Source: Theocolax elegans (taxonomy: Eukaryota; Arthropoda; Insecta; Hymenoptera; Cerocephalidae). Taken from it: 64,000 nt of DNA. The position numbers and the translations under genes are program-made. The stretch covers positions 38,816,905-38,880,904 of the forward strand of contig CM047427.1 in NCBI GenBank assembly GCA_026168455.1. Direction: 5' to 3'. The notes under the pieces were generated by a model, which worked only from the letters and a program-made list of their open reading frames with translations, was not told the DNA's origin and ran no database searches. Of the stretch, positions 23,362 to 34,135 are shown piece after piece (position 1 is the stretch's first letter; each line of letters starts with the position of its first letter).

Positions 23362-23715
23362 ATGAGTCCAGGTACTGATAGAATTGAAGCGGAGATACTT
23401 AAAAATGCAATTCCACTGCTTGACGAAATTGACAAATTGTACAATGCGTGTCTCAAGTATGGTGTCTTCCCAAAGAGATGGAAAGAGGGAATGCTAATTA
23501 CGTTGCTCATAGCTCCTGACAAAGATGAGCAGGCCGTGAAGTCTTATAGACCCATATGCTTACTAAGCATAATGGGCAGAACGTTAGAAAGGCTCAGCAT
23601 AGAGCGACTTGAACAGCCTGTCACCTCGGAGTCAGAACAAACTTCAGAGTACACACACATTAGTACGTCGACCGACCATTACGATTTTACACCAGGAAAG
23701 TACCACAAAGAAATG
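23362..23715 (+). pseudogene. R1-clade reverse transcriptase N-terminal fragment, first copy
   Basis: Identical in protein to the start of the frame at 25521: MSPGTDRIEAEILKN, WKEGMLITLLIAPDKDEQ, SYRPICLLSIMGRTLERL, up to HYDFTPGK. It then breaks into the duplicated non-coding block at 23698. The flanking upstream 150 bp are also shared with the second copy (from about 25387), so this is a duplicated DNA segment and not an independent insertion. Confidence 0.75.
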
Positions 23716-24120
23716 ATACCCGATTATGACGCTTAAAGGCAGGGAAGCATACCTAGCCTGAATCTTTTAAATAATAGAACTGCCAATGCAGATAAACTTA
23801 AGATGCAATTAATCCTGTAAATAGAGAACCGGAGAGCGGCAATCAGTTGCGATCCGCTAGCGAACGCGAGATCGGCCAAATACCTTGTAAATTTAGAGAT
23901 TTTTATAAGAGAGTATTCTACTATAATCAACTGATGGAACATGAATAAAAAATGATTATTCATCAGTGTACTATTTGAACCCATTGGATACGATCAAATC
24001 AAACATAAAAACAAAAATCCGATGGGTAATGAAAAGATATGCACTAGACAAGATTCCAGATTAAGATCCCAAAGGGTCGAAAGTAGTCACAGTTGTATAT
24101 AGTAGATATAAGATAGTAAA

Positions 24121-24570
24121 TAAGACATTGTACATATTGTATAAAGTAGGAAACGTTAAGTTTAGTCTTAAGAAGAAACTCTCCAGCCGTACGGACCCGA
24201 CACAAAATCTCGCGTATTTTCAGCTTATATTTTTCGATATCTTGTGGGGGATGTCAGGAAAAATCTTTTTAAACGTTTTTATTTAGCAGAAAATTGCACT
24301 TAAGTGAACCGCTAACAAGCGTTTTACATATCAAGATGCCCTCTTGCAATAAGGTACGGCAGCGTCCTCAAAAGCGGAAGGGTGGATCGACGAAAGGGCC
24401 CACCAAGGCACCACGCCTGGACACAAACCCTGTCGATCATAAAAGTTTAGATAGAAGTCGGACTCGTACGGACGGGCTTCAACAGAGCTAAACTCTAACA
24501 GAGGCCTGAAAGTTAGATCCTCCAACTAAACATGGCTCATGCGAGAAACGTCACGACGAAACTCGTGAAA
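24121..24570 (+). other. Possible ORF1/5' part of the R1-clade element
   Basis: Holds a short open frame (24294-24491) rich in Lys, Arg, Pro and Ser (QRPQKRKGGSTKGPTKAP). It lies directly before the endonuclease fragment at 24571. Basic, low-complexity N-termini are common in ORF1 of this clade, but no zinc knuckle is visible. Confidence 0.3.
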
Positions 24571-25316
24571 CACATGGTCAAAACAGGAGTAGATTTTGGC
24601 TTTGTTCAAGAACCTTACTCCTTCAGAGGTTGTATTTCGGGAATTGGACTAAGCATTGGTACATAGTAGGGACCAAGTCCGAGGAGAAACCCTCGGCAGC
24701 TATATTATAGCTCTGGTACCCTCACGTACACATAAATCTCCCAACTCTGCACTAGCCATTGCGTATGCTCAATGGTGAGCGGTTTCGCTTGGGCAACTTC
24801 TATGTGGTATCTTTATACTGCCAGTTCAGAGATCCCATAGGGAAATCCTGATACAGCTTAGACTCATTCTATCCGAGCTAAAAGACCAAAAGGTCCTTAT
24901 AGCAATGGACGCGAATGCAAAGTCTACTTGGTGGGACTCGCCAACGAGAGATGGCAGAGGACACCTATTTAAGGACTTTATTCTCGAACTCAAACTCACG
25001 ATGGGAACCGGCAGGCACTACTAACACTCGCGACAGGAGCCTAAGCCACCTCATACGGATGGAAGGTCGAGGACTGGAGCACTAGATCATAGACCTATCT
25101 CCATAACATTGGACATTGAGAGACAACCGACTAGTCAAGTAAAGAATAAAACCACGTTTCATATCCGTAAAGCGGACTGGGAAGTCTTCAAAGAAGCTCT
25201 AAAATTCGAAAAGACGCGCCTATCGGACCTGCAGATAGATTCCAAGAGGGATGTCGACTTACGCCGACAAACTCGAGGAATCAATCATCAATGCATGTAA
25301 GAAGGCGATCCCCATG
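24571..25316 (+). pseudogene. R1-clade endonuclease fragment, second copy
   Basis: Repeats the VQEPYSFRG and DANAKSTWWDS blocks of the first copy and continues further, with LDHRPISITLDIE (the C-terminal Asp-His motif) and the linker ADWEVFKEALKFEKTRLSDL (25109-25300). Small frameshifts relative to the first copy show both are decayed or error-laden. It lies in the correct order before the RT at 25521. Confidence 0.65.
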
Positions 25317-25520
25317 AAGAGACGGTTTTCGAAATCCGCCCCATGGTGGAATCCACGTGGTGACACACCTCAAGTGTAGAACCAAACTGATGACAAATCA
25401 GGAGAGACAGATGCTCACCATGACATCCGACAGGCTTGCCTGGAGGAATACATCTCGAGTGAGGCAGCTCCTTTTACCCGGCTTGAAATAGTTCAAGCAA
25501 TTCGAACGAACAAAAACGGA

Positions 25521-27180
25521 ATGAGTCCAGGTACTGATAGAATTGAAGCGGAGATACTTAAAAATGCAATTCCACTGCTTGACGAAATTGACAAATTGTA
25601 CAATGCGTGTCTCAAGTATGGTGTCTTCCCAAAGAGATGGAAAGAGGGAATGCTAATTACGTTGCTCATAGCTCCTGACAAAGATGAGCAGGCCGTGAAG
25701 TCTTATAGACCCATATGCTTACTAAGCATAATGGGCAGAACGTTAGAAAGGCTCAGCATAGAGCGACTTGAACAGCCTGTCACCTCGGAGTCAGAACAAA
25801 CTTCAGAGTACACACACATTAGTACGTCGACCGACCATTACGATTTTACACCAGGAAAGTCGACAGAAGATGCGATAATAAGGCTGAGGCAATTAGTAGA
25901 GGCAAGCCAGTGCAATTACGTCTTAGCGTTCTTACTCGACATCTCTGGGGCTTTAAAAGACAAACAATGCCCCACAAATGTCTATAACCTAATACAAAGT
26001 TACTTCCAAGATCGAACGGTGTGCATGAGAGTGACATACGACGAAGCACGAAAGGAAGTAACTAAAGGTTGCCCCCAAGGATCTATTTTCGGTCCATTAG
26101 AATGGAACTTAGATTATGACACCTTACTTAAAAAGTTTCATGACGCAGGCTTCAAGTCGATAGCATATGCCGACGACATTATAACAATCGTCGAAGGCAG
26201 AAGCCGGCGTCACCTTCAAACAGAAGCGCAGCGTACGATAAACATCGTCGAAAACTGGTGCACAATACGCAAACTGAATGTATCAATTCCTAAATCAGGA
26301 ATGATATTATTGAAAGACAAATTCGAGTCAAGCAAACCTCCCAAAGTTAAATTGGGAGGTCAAAACATTCGTATGCTTATAGAAATGAAGTATCTGGGCG
26401 TCACGTTCGAACCCAGATTTGGAGTCATGCAGCACGTTAAAAAGAATTGGGGGATAAAAGAAAAAATCCCTCAGTCTGATATATAAGTGCCTCTTCATCC
26501 CAATTGTCGCCTACGGTGCGGCAGGATGGTGGAACAAAGCTAATAGTCGCAGCGGGAGAATTCTTACTACTTTGCAAAGGAAGATTCTAGTCTGGACATC
26601 GAAAGCATATAGCACTGTCTCCCACGAGGCCCTTCAGGTCATCTCTGCTTCTCCTTCCATTGACTTATTATTAGATAAGAGGGTCGCTCATTACCATATC
26701 AGACGTAGGCAAGTTGTCCAACCGTCAGTTGAACCAGTCAAACGGAGCGGAGGTGGAAACTCACGAAACGCAACTGCCATTGAGAAAGTCAAAGTTCGAA
26801 AGCAAATCATGGATCAATGGCAGGAAAGGTGGGATTCCACGGGCAAAGGTTCAGTGAGACACAAGTACTTCAGCAATGTTGATGACAGGATGCGAAAGGG
26901 GTGGTTAAAGCCTATCTACTACACATCGCTGTTCTTAACGGGACATGGATATTTTAAGTCCTACCTGAACCGTTTCGGGTTGAGCGAAGATTCGAGTGAA
27001 TGTGGAGAGGAACAAACTTCTAGCCACATACTCTTCGATTGTCCCTGCGTTGTCGAAATCCGGAAACCTCTGGTGGACTTGGTCCGGCAACATGGTCATA
27101 CGTGGTCATGCGAACCAAGTACACTAGTGAGTAGCCAGGAATTGTACCAGGCATTCAACAAATTTCAACTCAACAAATAA
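25521..27180 (+). pseudogene. R1-clade reverse transcriptase and C-terminal finger
   Basis: Two frames, 25521-26486 and 26572-27180, together give an R1-type RT. Visible blocks are SPGTDRIEAEILKN, SYRPICLLSIMG, FLLDISGA (motif A), KGCPQGSIFGPLEWN (motif B), SIAYADDIITIV (catalytic YADD), WCTIRKLNVSIPKSGM and MKYLGVTFE. After DISGA the sequence jumps to KDKQCPTNVYNLIQSYF, so about 20-25 residues usual in this clade are missing. A one-base shift near 26465 separates the thumb (IVAYGAAGWWNKA) from the C-terminal half. That half has WQERWDSTGKG, LTGHGYFKSYLNRFG and a CCHC-like finger (C followed by HILFDCP). It is distinct from elements A-E and inactive. Confidence 0.75.
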
Positions 27181-28130
27181 GCTGATACTTGAGGACAACT
27201 CTAGAGATCTACCCCAGACTCCAAAGATGCCAGACCCGTGTAATAGTCAATGAGCGAATATTTCGAAGAAACGGCCACTCCCCTGGCAATCATGCATGAA
27301 GCACAGTACTGTAAAGCTGGTCAGACTATCTCACCAGGATCTCCAGTCAGTACAGAATGCTTAAAGGCTTCCCTTGACAGGGAACGCCATTCGAATCCCA
27401 TCGTGGAATTGTTAGAACCCTTGACTTGAACGGCCTCGTGTGAACGACGAGAACAAAGGAATCTAACGCATCACGGAATGTAAAGGAATTTCTCCGGTAA
27501 ACTGCATTCATTCGAACGTTAGGCCACCTACCGCAAAACCTCCCCGGCGATCCGGAGAGTAATAGGAAGATGTGTTTCGGCATGTCGACAGTTGCACCAA
27601 TATGACTTTACTTTAGTACGCGGGGAATGGGTACGAGCCCCACGTTGGCGTAACTCTGTGCCAAAGTGAAACGGCGGCGTGCCCAGGAGGGCTGGACTCT
27701 GCGTGGCATGTGGTTGCAAGCAGGCTTGACGGGTAAAGCGAAATTGACCCGGATGCCGCTTATGTTCGAAAGCGGAAGACGGCGGGGAGCTAAACACCGC
27801 CTCACCCGCATCGAGGATTATGGCTCTAGGCTAGCCGTCGCAAGGCGGTGGGCTGTCGTAAGGAGTTTCGGCACACTGATTTAAGTGGCCTCCGATCGCG
27901 GTTAACCGATCCCAAAGGCGACTCTTGACGACTTTCGTAACTCGATAAGTTCTCGAAATGCCGAATCGAATTCGAAGCGCTTGGGACCATTTAGAACAAA
28001 CCTACTTGGATCACGAGGGGTTGCCAAAGTCGAATGACGGAGGAACCAGGGCAATTAAATACTGTCAGCTAGGCGGTGCAATGTTGCCCTATGGAAAGAC
28101 TCTAATACAGTCATAGAATATATGTCGAAT
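27181..28130 (+). other. Probable 3' UTR of the R1-clade element
   Basis: About 950 bp of balanced GC content directly after the RT stop. It ends where composition drops sharply to AT-rich near 28130. No coding motif is visible and no poly(A) tail marks the end. The sharp change in composition is my reason for the boundary. Confidence 0.4.
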
Positions 28131-29454
28131 AGATTGATTACTTTTTAATACTTTTTAACTGTTTTACTCATTATTTTATTTAATATGAATAATTATATTC
28201 TTTAAAGCTGAAAAATTGTCGAATAAAAGGGCATTAATTAGAAATATTAAGGTAAATGACGTAGATCTTATGTTATCTATAAAAATATTAATTAAACAAT
28301 AATATTACTAACGATCTAAATATTAGTAATTATTTAGTTATAATTTACATATTTGTTACTAGTAGTTAAGTAATTAGCAAAATAATTACAGGTGACCGTC
28401 AAGACCTGTTTGTATTTGTACTTTAATAAGTTAATGTTATATAATCTTGTTAATATTATAATTAGTTTATTGGCTCTAATTTTTATATTTTATTTACCGG
28501 GGTGGAAGAAAAGATGGAAATTTTGCATGTCTTATATGGAAATTCCTGTATAATTGGTATGAATACTACGTAATTGGTCATTAGGACTGACAAATGAGAA
28601 TTGAGGCGGGAAGAGGGAGGGATGGTAAAATTTAAGAAACTATCACAGAAACTATATATTCTATTACGATTTAATTTTAATGATTAATTAAGTTATAATT
28701 AATTTAATCAATGATTTAAAAAATTCTAATATTATTTATTTTTTACTTTTTTAAATGGAAAGATTGTATTAAATGAACTGCAAAATAAATATTTATTCAG
28801 ATGATGGTGAAAATGGTTATAATTTAACATTATACATAATGACGTGGTGGATCTAAGAGTTAACAAATTAGTTGTCACTATAGGGCTTTTCAGTACCGAC
28901 GCGGCCAGCACAAGAATCGATACTTGGTATATGGCACGCGTATCACGAGGCAAAAACGTGGAAAACACACGTAGCTCTGTGTTTAATCTTCGAATCCGAA
29001 GTGACGCGAGTTCAAGTCTCGGCGCTCGTTATATTTGTAATTTGTAGCAAATGTGTCTTATTATTGTATCACAGTGCTACACGTATTATGTAATAGACAT
29101 AGTAGTAAATTCGTGTATGCTGATTTTTAGTACAAATCATACCAATTATTTTTAAATAATTTTGTATTATAAATAATTATTTTTAATTTGTTATTATTTC
29201 AAAATTGTATTGTAGATTCTTTAGAAGCTTATTTATTATATAATTAATATAAAATTCAACTCTTCTTACTTGTATAAACTAAAAGTATTTATTTTATATT
29301 TGTATATCTAAATAAGCACTATCAAAATGAGTAAACATTAGTGACCAAACTGTTTTCCAGGCATTTATCGGGCTGATTAATGCATGCGTCATGAAAGTCG
29401 TTGTTATTCCAACCTTTCCTAGTTACAAAAACCTGTCCCTCTGGTTTTGGTAGT
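28131..29454. other. AT-rich non-coding stretch
   Basis: About 1.3 kb with strong AT bias and no open frame of substance. The only distinct piece is the tRNA-like segment at about 28965-29035, listed separately. Possibly unique host intergenic or intronic DNA. Confidence 0.5.
28965..29035 (+). other. tRNA-like segment (box-B-like GAGTTCAAGTCTC)
   Basis: TAGCTCTGTG resembles a box A/D-arm and GAGTTCAAGTCTCGG resembles the T-arm box B of tRNAs. Between them CTTCG...CGAAG can pair like an anticodon stem, but with a loop of only four bases. A matching 5' acceptor strand is not evident, so I take this as a tRNA pseudogene or the head of a tRNA-derived SINE, not a functional tRNA. Confidence 0.3.
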
Positions 29455-29495
29455 TTATATTTAAGTAGCGAGATGCGAAACTTTTGTCAGTTCCG
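29455..29495 (+). promoter_or_regulatory. Candidate Pol II core promoter: TATA box plus initiator
   Basis: TATATTTAAG begins at 29457 and an insect-type initiator, TCAGTT, lies at 29487-29492 with its A at 29489. The 32-base spacing is what is expected of a TATA/Inr pair. No coding exon was found within the next 650 bp, though a donor-like CATGTAAGA occurs near 29599-29607. It could serve a non-coding first exon or be chance in AT-rich DNA. Confidence 0.3.
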
Positions 29496-30141
29496 TCATA
29501 AAATTATATTATATATAATTATATACTCATTTAGAATAAAAAATAATCGATAGAAAAGATTCTGCGCAGTGAAATTTAAAAAGAACTGTGTAGAATCCAT
29601 GTAAGATCGAAAAAACAAACTAAAATAAGTGAATAGAAGTATTCTAAATATATGTCGTAAAAATTAAATTTAAAAGCATAGGGAATTTTAATTTACGATC
29701 ACACCATACGAAAAGAAGCTTTTAAAATAACTGTATAGGCAGCTGGATTCATAAACTATGATATGGGACGAATATATGTAAGACAATAGAAGGACCAGGA
29801 AGAATCATTAAGCAAGAGTTTTAAGTCTGAATACTCATGTACTAAGAAAACGAAATTTACGTTTAAAGTTCGCGCGCTTGCGCATATATTCTTTCGATAA
29901 GTGTGCAATGGCAAGTAGGTGGATGTTTACGCGAATGGTGCACGTGTGTGGTGTGTGATTATGGTTTATAATTTTTGCAAGCGTACCAACGGCTATATGT
30001 GTGTGTGTATTGTGTGCATCGAAGAATACATGATTTGAATATTATTATTTTATTCGATTAATGTGAAGGCGAGTGCGTGATCGTGATTGCAGCTGGGCGA
30101 GTGAGTGAGAAGGGGGCGAGTGCATGTGTTAGTGGATATGT

Positions 30142-30147
30142 GTGTGT

Positions 30148-30190
<43 letters not shown>

Positions 30191-30195
30191 GTGCG

Positions 30196-30209
<14 letters not shown>
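30142..30209. repeat. (GT)n microsatellite, target of element C
   Basis: About 68 bp of nearly pure GT with a few GC interruptions, running directly into a 32-base T-run (30210-30241) that is the poly(A) tail of element C. Confidence 0.95.
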
Positions 30210-30241
<32 letters not shown>

Positions 30242-33200
30242 CCGAAGAGGTGGAGAAATGCTTAATGCACCATGACTGGAGCCATGCGAGACTCCCCGTG
30301 TGTGGGACTCTCCTACCGAAGGATGTCGATAGGCATACCCACTAAAACTCCACCTCTTTTCTTATCTTTATTCCCCCGCGGAAACCGCCGCAAGGCATTA
30401 CTTCGCGGGGGGAGGAACGGCTAGATTAGCCCACTACTGTTGCTATCGCAACTCCTGTCTCCTCTTTTCTTCTGATGAGACCCAGCCTGTCCACTACGGA
30501 CGTACAGAGGGTCACTAGAAGGAGGTCACCTTGTCCGCAAGGAGAGACCTTCGCGGTTGCTGGGGTCCCCCGATGTTGGGCATGATGCCCGCCAGCGCAC
30601 GGGCCACCCTTGCCGCCTTTGAGCCCGCGTTCGCGAGATGGTGTTTGAACGACAGCCGCGCGTCTAGTGTGACCCCTAAATACTTCAAGGTTTTCACCGA
30701 CCGTATCCGTTCTTTACCTACCGTGAAGGTGGCGGTCCTCTCCTTTTTTGTGCGAGAGATGAGCACCGCCTCCGTTTTTTCCGCCGCCAGACTAAGTCCG
30801 TGGTCTCTCAACCAAGTGGCGACCACTTCTATAGAGACGTCTCCGAGATATTCGATCTCTTCGACACTCTTTGCGACCACCACTAGCGCCACGTCGTCCG
30901 CGAAAGCCACCATCGAGACACCCTCCGGAAGTTGCTGCCTAAGCAGGCCGTCATAGACAACGTTCCAGAGTAGGGGCCCAATGACCGAACCCTGCGGCAC
31001 GCCTCCCGTGATGTTGTGGGAGTGCACACCGTCGTCGGTGTCGTAGAGCAGAGTACGGTCAGTCAGGTAACTCGAGGTGACCTCCCTGAGATAGAGTGGC
31101 ACTTGGAAGTGCTGCAGGGACAGCATGATGTCGTCCCATCTGGCCGAGTTGAAGGCATTCCGGATGTCCAAGGTGATGATGGCACACATCCGCCTTGCAC
31201 TCCGACCAGCATTGATGGCGTTTGTGGCTATGCCAACAACTCTGCCTACAGCATCCATGGTCGATCGACTCTTTCGGAAGCCGAACTGGTTATCGGAGAG
31301 GTCTCCGGCCCGACCGATGGCCTCTGCAAGCCTGGCGCAGATCACCCGCTCCAGGAGCTTCCCAACTATATCCAGTAGACAGAGCGGGCGGTAAGATGAT
31401 GGCTCCTCCGGGGGTTTGTTTCCCTTTGGTAGGAGTACCAGCCTCTGCGTCTTCCACTGGGCCGGGAAGCAACCTTCTCTTAGGCATGCGTTGAATGCGT
31501 CCAGGAACAAGCCCGGAGCACTCATCGCCGCTGTCTTGACGGCCAGGCCAGGTATTCCGTCAGGCCCTGGAGCTTTACGTACGGAAATACCCTTAGCGGC
31601 CATCCTCAGTTCGGCTTCACTAATGTCTGGCGACTCGGCTGCACCAATGGTGGCCATCAGGCCCGTCTCTACTGCCCTTTTCCGATGTTCTGGAAACAGG
31701 TGGCGGACGACTCCATCCAGAAAAACTGGGTCGGTGGGTGCAACAGCTCCCCCGGGGTTGATCTTATTCATAACCGTTTTATACGGTCTGCCCCAGGGGT
31801 CGTGGTCCACCACCTCACAGAGCTCCCGCCAACACCTTCTCTTGGCAGTCTTGATGGCCACCTTGAGATCCCTCCGCTTTTGTTCGTATTCTGCGGAACG
31901 ATCTTGGAACCGCGGTGTTCCCCTCGCTCTTTGGTGCAGCCTTCTGGCACGCAGGCACTCACGTCTCTTTTCTGCGATGTCCTCACTCCACCAGATTATC
32001 GGTGGGCGGCCGCGAGGGTTAAACTTCACGGCCATAGAGGCATCGCAAGCCGCTGTTAGGGCATTCGTGAGGCCTCGTGCTTTTTCTTCGGCGGTTCCCT
32101 CCACTTTTTCCCCCTCAAGGGAGCAGAGGAACGTCTCACGATCAAACGTGGCTGGTGCCCATCTCTCTCTTGCTCCTCTTCCTGCTCTCTTTGTCCTCCC
32201 GCTGGTCAGCTGGAGCTGGTACACGAGTGCTTGGTGGTCACTACCCGTGTAACGATCGCTAACTTTCCAGCCGAGTCCCCCTCCCCCCATCAATCTAGGA
32301 TCGACGAAGATGAGGTCGACTATGGACGACTTGCCGGCTATGGTGAAAGTCGGGGTTGTCCCTGTGTTAGCGATCTCCAGCCCCAGTAGAGCGAACGCCT
32401 CGAGAAGTGCGCGACCTACGCGCGTTGGTCTTGGCGCTGCCCCAGTCCGTCGCCCAAGCATTAAAGTCCCCACCGATTGCGACCGGTAGCCGTGAGGACC
32501 GAGCACTGGTGACGACTGCATCCAGAGATCTCGCAAAGTCCTCGGTGGAATCGCTGAGCGGGAAGTAGCAAGCTGTACATGCGTACCCCCGCCACCTCCA
32601 CCCAGGTGAAGCTGGGAAGGGGGGCGACCATCTTTCTAGGAGATGTGTATATTTCCACATACCCAAATGGCCGCCTTGCCCGTGGCATCCCTTACCCAGT
32701 TCGACTTCTCGAGATCCCGGAACTCCTCAGCTGATGATCGCTACGTCCGCTCTCTCCTCTCTGACCAGCTGGGACAGCAGGTCCTGGGCCACAGCGCAGT
32801 GGTTGAGGTTTATTTGGAGCACCTTAATCATTTTTGATGTGTGCTCCTTCCTCATGCGAGGTCTTGGCTTTGGCCTCGCAGTCCACTGCTTTGTGGCCCT
32901 CTTGGCCGCACCGATAGCATTGTGCTGACCGGTCGACTGCGCTCTTGCACTCCCTCGCGATGTGTCCCGATTCGTGGCATCGGTAGCAGCGCCGAGGATA
33001 CCTCTCGCAGTCGAACTCTGCAATTGACCCATCCGATCCGGAGCTTCCCGTCTTGCAGCAGTTTTTTGGCTGCTATTGCCGGAAGCTGGATGGTCGCAGC
33101 TAGGGTGCCACTGTAGGATCCCCTGGTTTTAATATTATACGGGGATACCACATTTGGCCCGATCTTTGCCGCAATCGCTGCGGCCACCTCCGTTGTTGTC

Positions 33201-33963
33201 GTGGACTCGTCCATGTCCCTGATGGTGATGGACACTTTGTGAGTCAGCAGCTGGACCTCTGCTGACCCACTCAGTGTGGACGAGACCACTGTCCTCAGCT
33301 CCGCCGTTTCCGTTCCGGGTCGCCCCAGTTCGAGGAGGAGCTCTCCAGCCCTGGTGCGCCTGATACCGCGTGACCCGTTCTCCTAGTGCCTTTAGCTTCC
33401 GGTGCAGCCTTGACCTTCCGGAGAATGTCAGCGTAGGAAGAGCCCCCGCTAGATGTCCTTGATCTTGATGGCATCTGGGCGTGGGGGTCTTACTCCGGCC
33501 TTAGGCTCTGCCGTGCCTTTGGCCGGTTTGCTGGCACGTTTTCTGCTGCTCATGCTGCTTCGGCTGGCTGTTCTTCATCTTCTTCTTCTTCTTGCCCTTC
33601 TTCACTACTGTGACCCAGTCAGGGACCTTTGACTGGTTCTCACTCGTCTTAGGAACGGATGGCGAAGCATCTGCTGGCCCATTTTTGTTATTGGGCTGCT
33701 TCGACCCCTTCTTCCTTTTCTCCGGGGGTTGCTGAGGTGGTGAGGGCTTTTCCCTTTCCACCGGCCTCTTTGACGCTCTTCAGCGCGGAAGATGGGCGAC
33801 GTTTGGCACGTTCCATCCCTACGCGCATCCGCCATTTTAATTTTCGGCGCTGTCGAACACACAGCACTGTTCACCCGCGCGTATTCATTGAGAGCTCTGC
33901 TGGTTGCTCTCGCCATACTCTTCAGCTCTTTGTGGATGTTGTTCTTATTAAGAACAAACTCCA
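30210..33963 (-). mobile_element. Element C: R1-clade Waldo-like element, truncated at its 5' side by fusion with D
   Basis: A minus-strand copy with a 32-base T tail and the same 3' UTR as B. A deletion near 30517 (TCACTAGAAGGAGGTCACC) removes the C-terminal finger coding region, and D shares exactly that join. It holds an almost complete RT frame, endonuclease pieces and part of ORF1. At about 33957-33966 the ORF1 sequence AACAAACTCCA runs straight into the 3' UTR of D (CACCTCTTTCTTATC), with a short AACTCCACC-like overlap. Confidence 0.8.
30515..32536 (-). pseudogene. Element C ORF2: longest reverse transcriptase frame in the window
   Basis: An open frame of 673 residues. It starts inside the endonuclease (IANTGTTPTFT, SSIVDLIFVDPRL, SDHQALVYQL at about residues 50-110) and covers the full RT: KAPGPDGIPGLAVK (about 335), LPKGNKPPEEPSSYRPL, DNQFGFRKSRSTMDAV, TLDIRNAFNSARWDD, GGVPQGSVIGPLLWN and VSMVAFADDVALVV (catalytic FADD, about 545), then KYLGVTLDARLSF. 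It ends where the finger-coding region is deleted. The N-terminal third of the endonuclease lies upstream in another frame (32539-32833), separated by one-base insertions near 32414, 32570 and 32640. The RT core appears catalytically complete. Confidence 0.8.
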
Positions 33964-34003
33964 CCTCTTTCTTATCTTTATTCCCCCGCGGAAACCGCCG
34001 CAA
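32539..34003 (-). pseudogene. Element C: endonuclease N-terminus and ORF1 fragments
   Basis: Short frames cover the endonuclease start (VLQINLNHCAVAQDLL to VAIIS, about 32833-32727). They also cover ORF1 pieces with SGSAEVQLLTHKVSITIRD and parts of the zinc-knuckle region (32852-33289), and the lysine-rich linker (33501-33761). Compared with D, there are several one-base insertions (for example near 32985 and 33365) that break the frame. The N-terminal 130 or so codons of ORF1 are missing because of the fusion to D at about 33963. Confidence 0.65.
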
Positions 34004-34135
34004 GGCATTACTTCGCGGGGGGAGGAACGGCTAGATTAGCCCACTACTGTTGCTATCGCAACTCCTGTCTCCTCTTTTCTTCTGATGAGACCCAGCCTGT
34101 CCACTACGGACGTACAGAGGGTCACTAGAAGGAGG

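Larger units (their letters stand above)
21937..24120. repeat. Duplicated segment of about 430 bp (two copies)
   Basis: The block starting AGTACCACAAAGAAATGATA occurs at about 21937-22370 and again at about 23698-24120, with only small indels between copies. In the second position it interrupts a reverse transcriptase frame right after the residues FTPGK. At the first it follows unrelated sequence after CTTCAAAGAA. It contains no recognisable protein. Confidence 0.8.

Noticed and set aside
25521..28130. R1-type insertion into 28S rRNA genes or a TRAS/SART-type insertion into TTAGG telomeric repeats
   Set aside because: Neither rRNA target sequence nor TTAGG arrays were seen at the element borders, so target-specific rDNA or telomere insertion is not supported.
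31416..32252. 278-codon plus-strand open frame and similar long frames opposite the reverse transcriptases
   Set aside because: They are antisense to clear RT/endonuclease frames of GC-rich elements, have no domain content, and recur in the same place in B, C and D because the sense strand is conserved.
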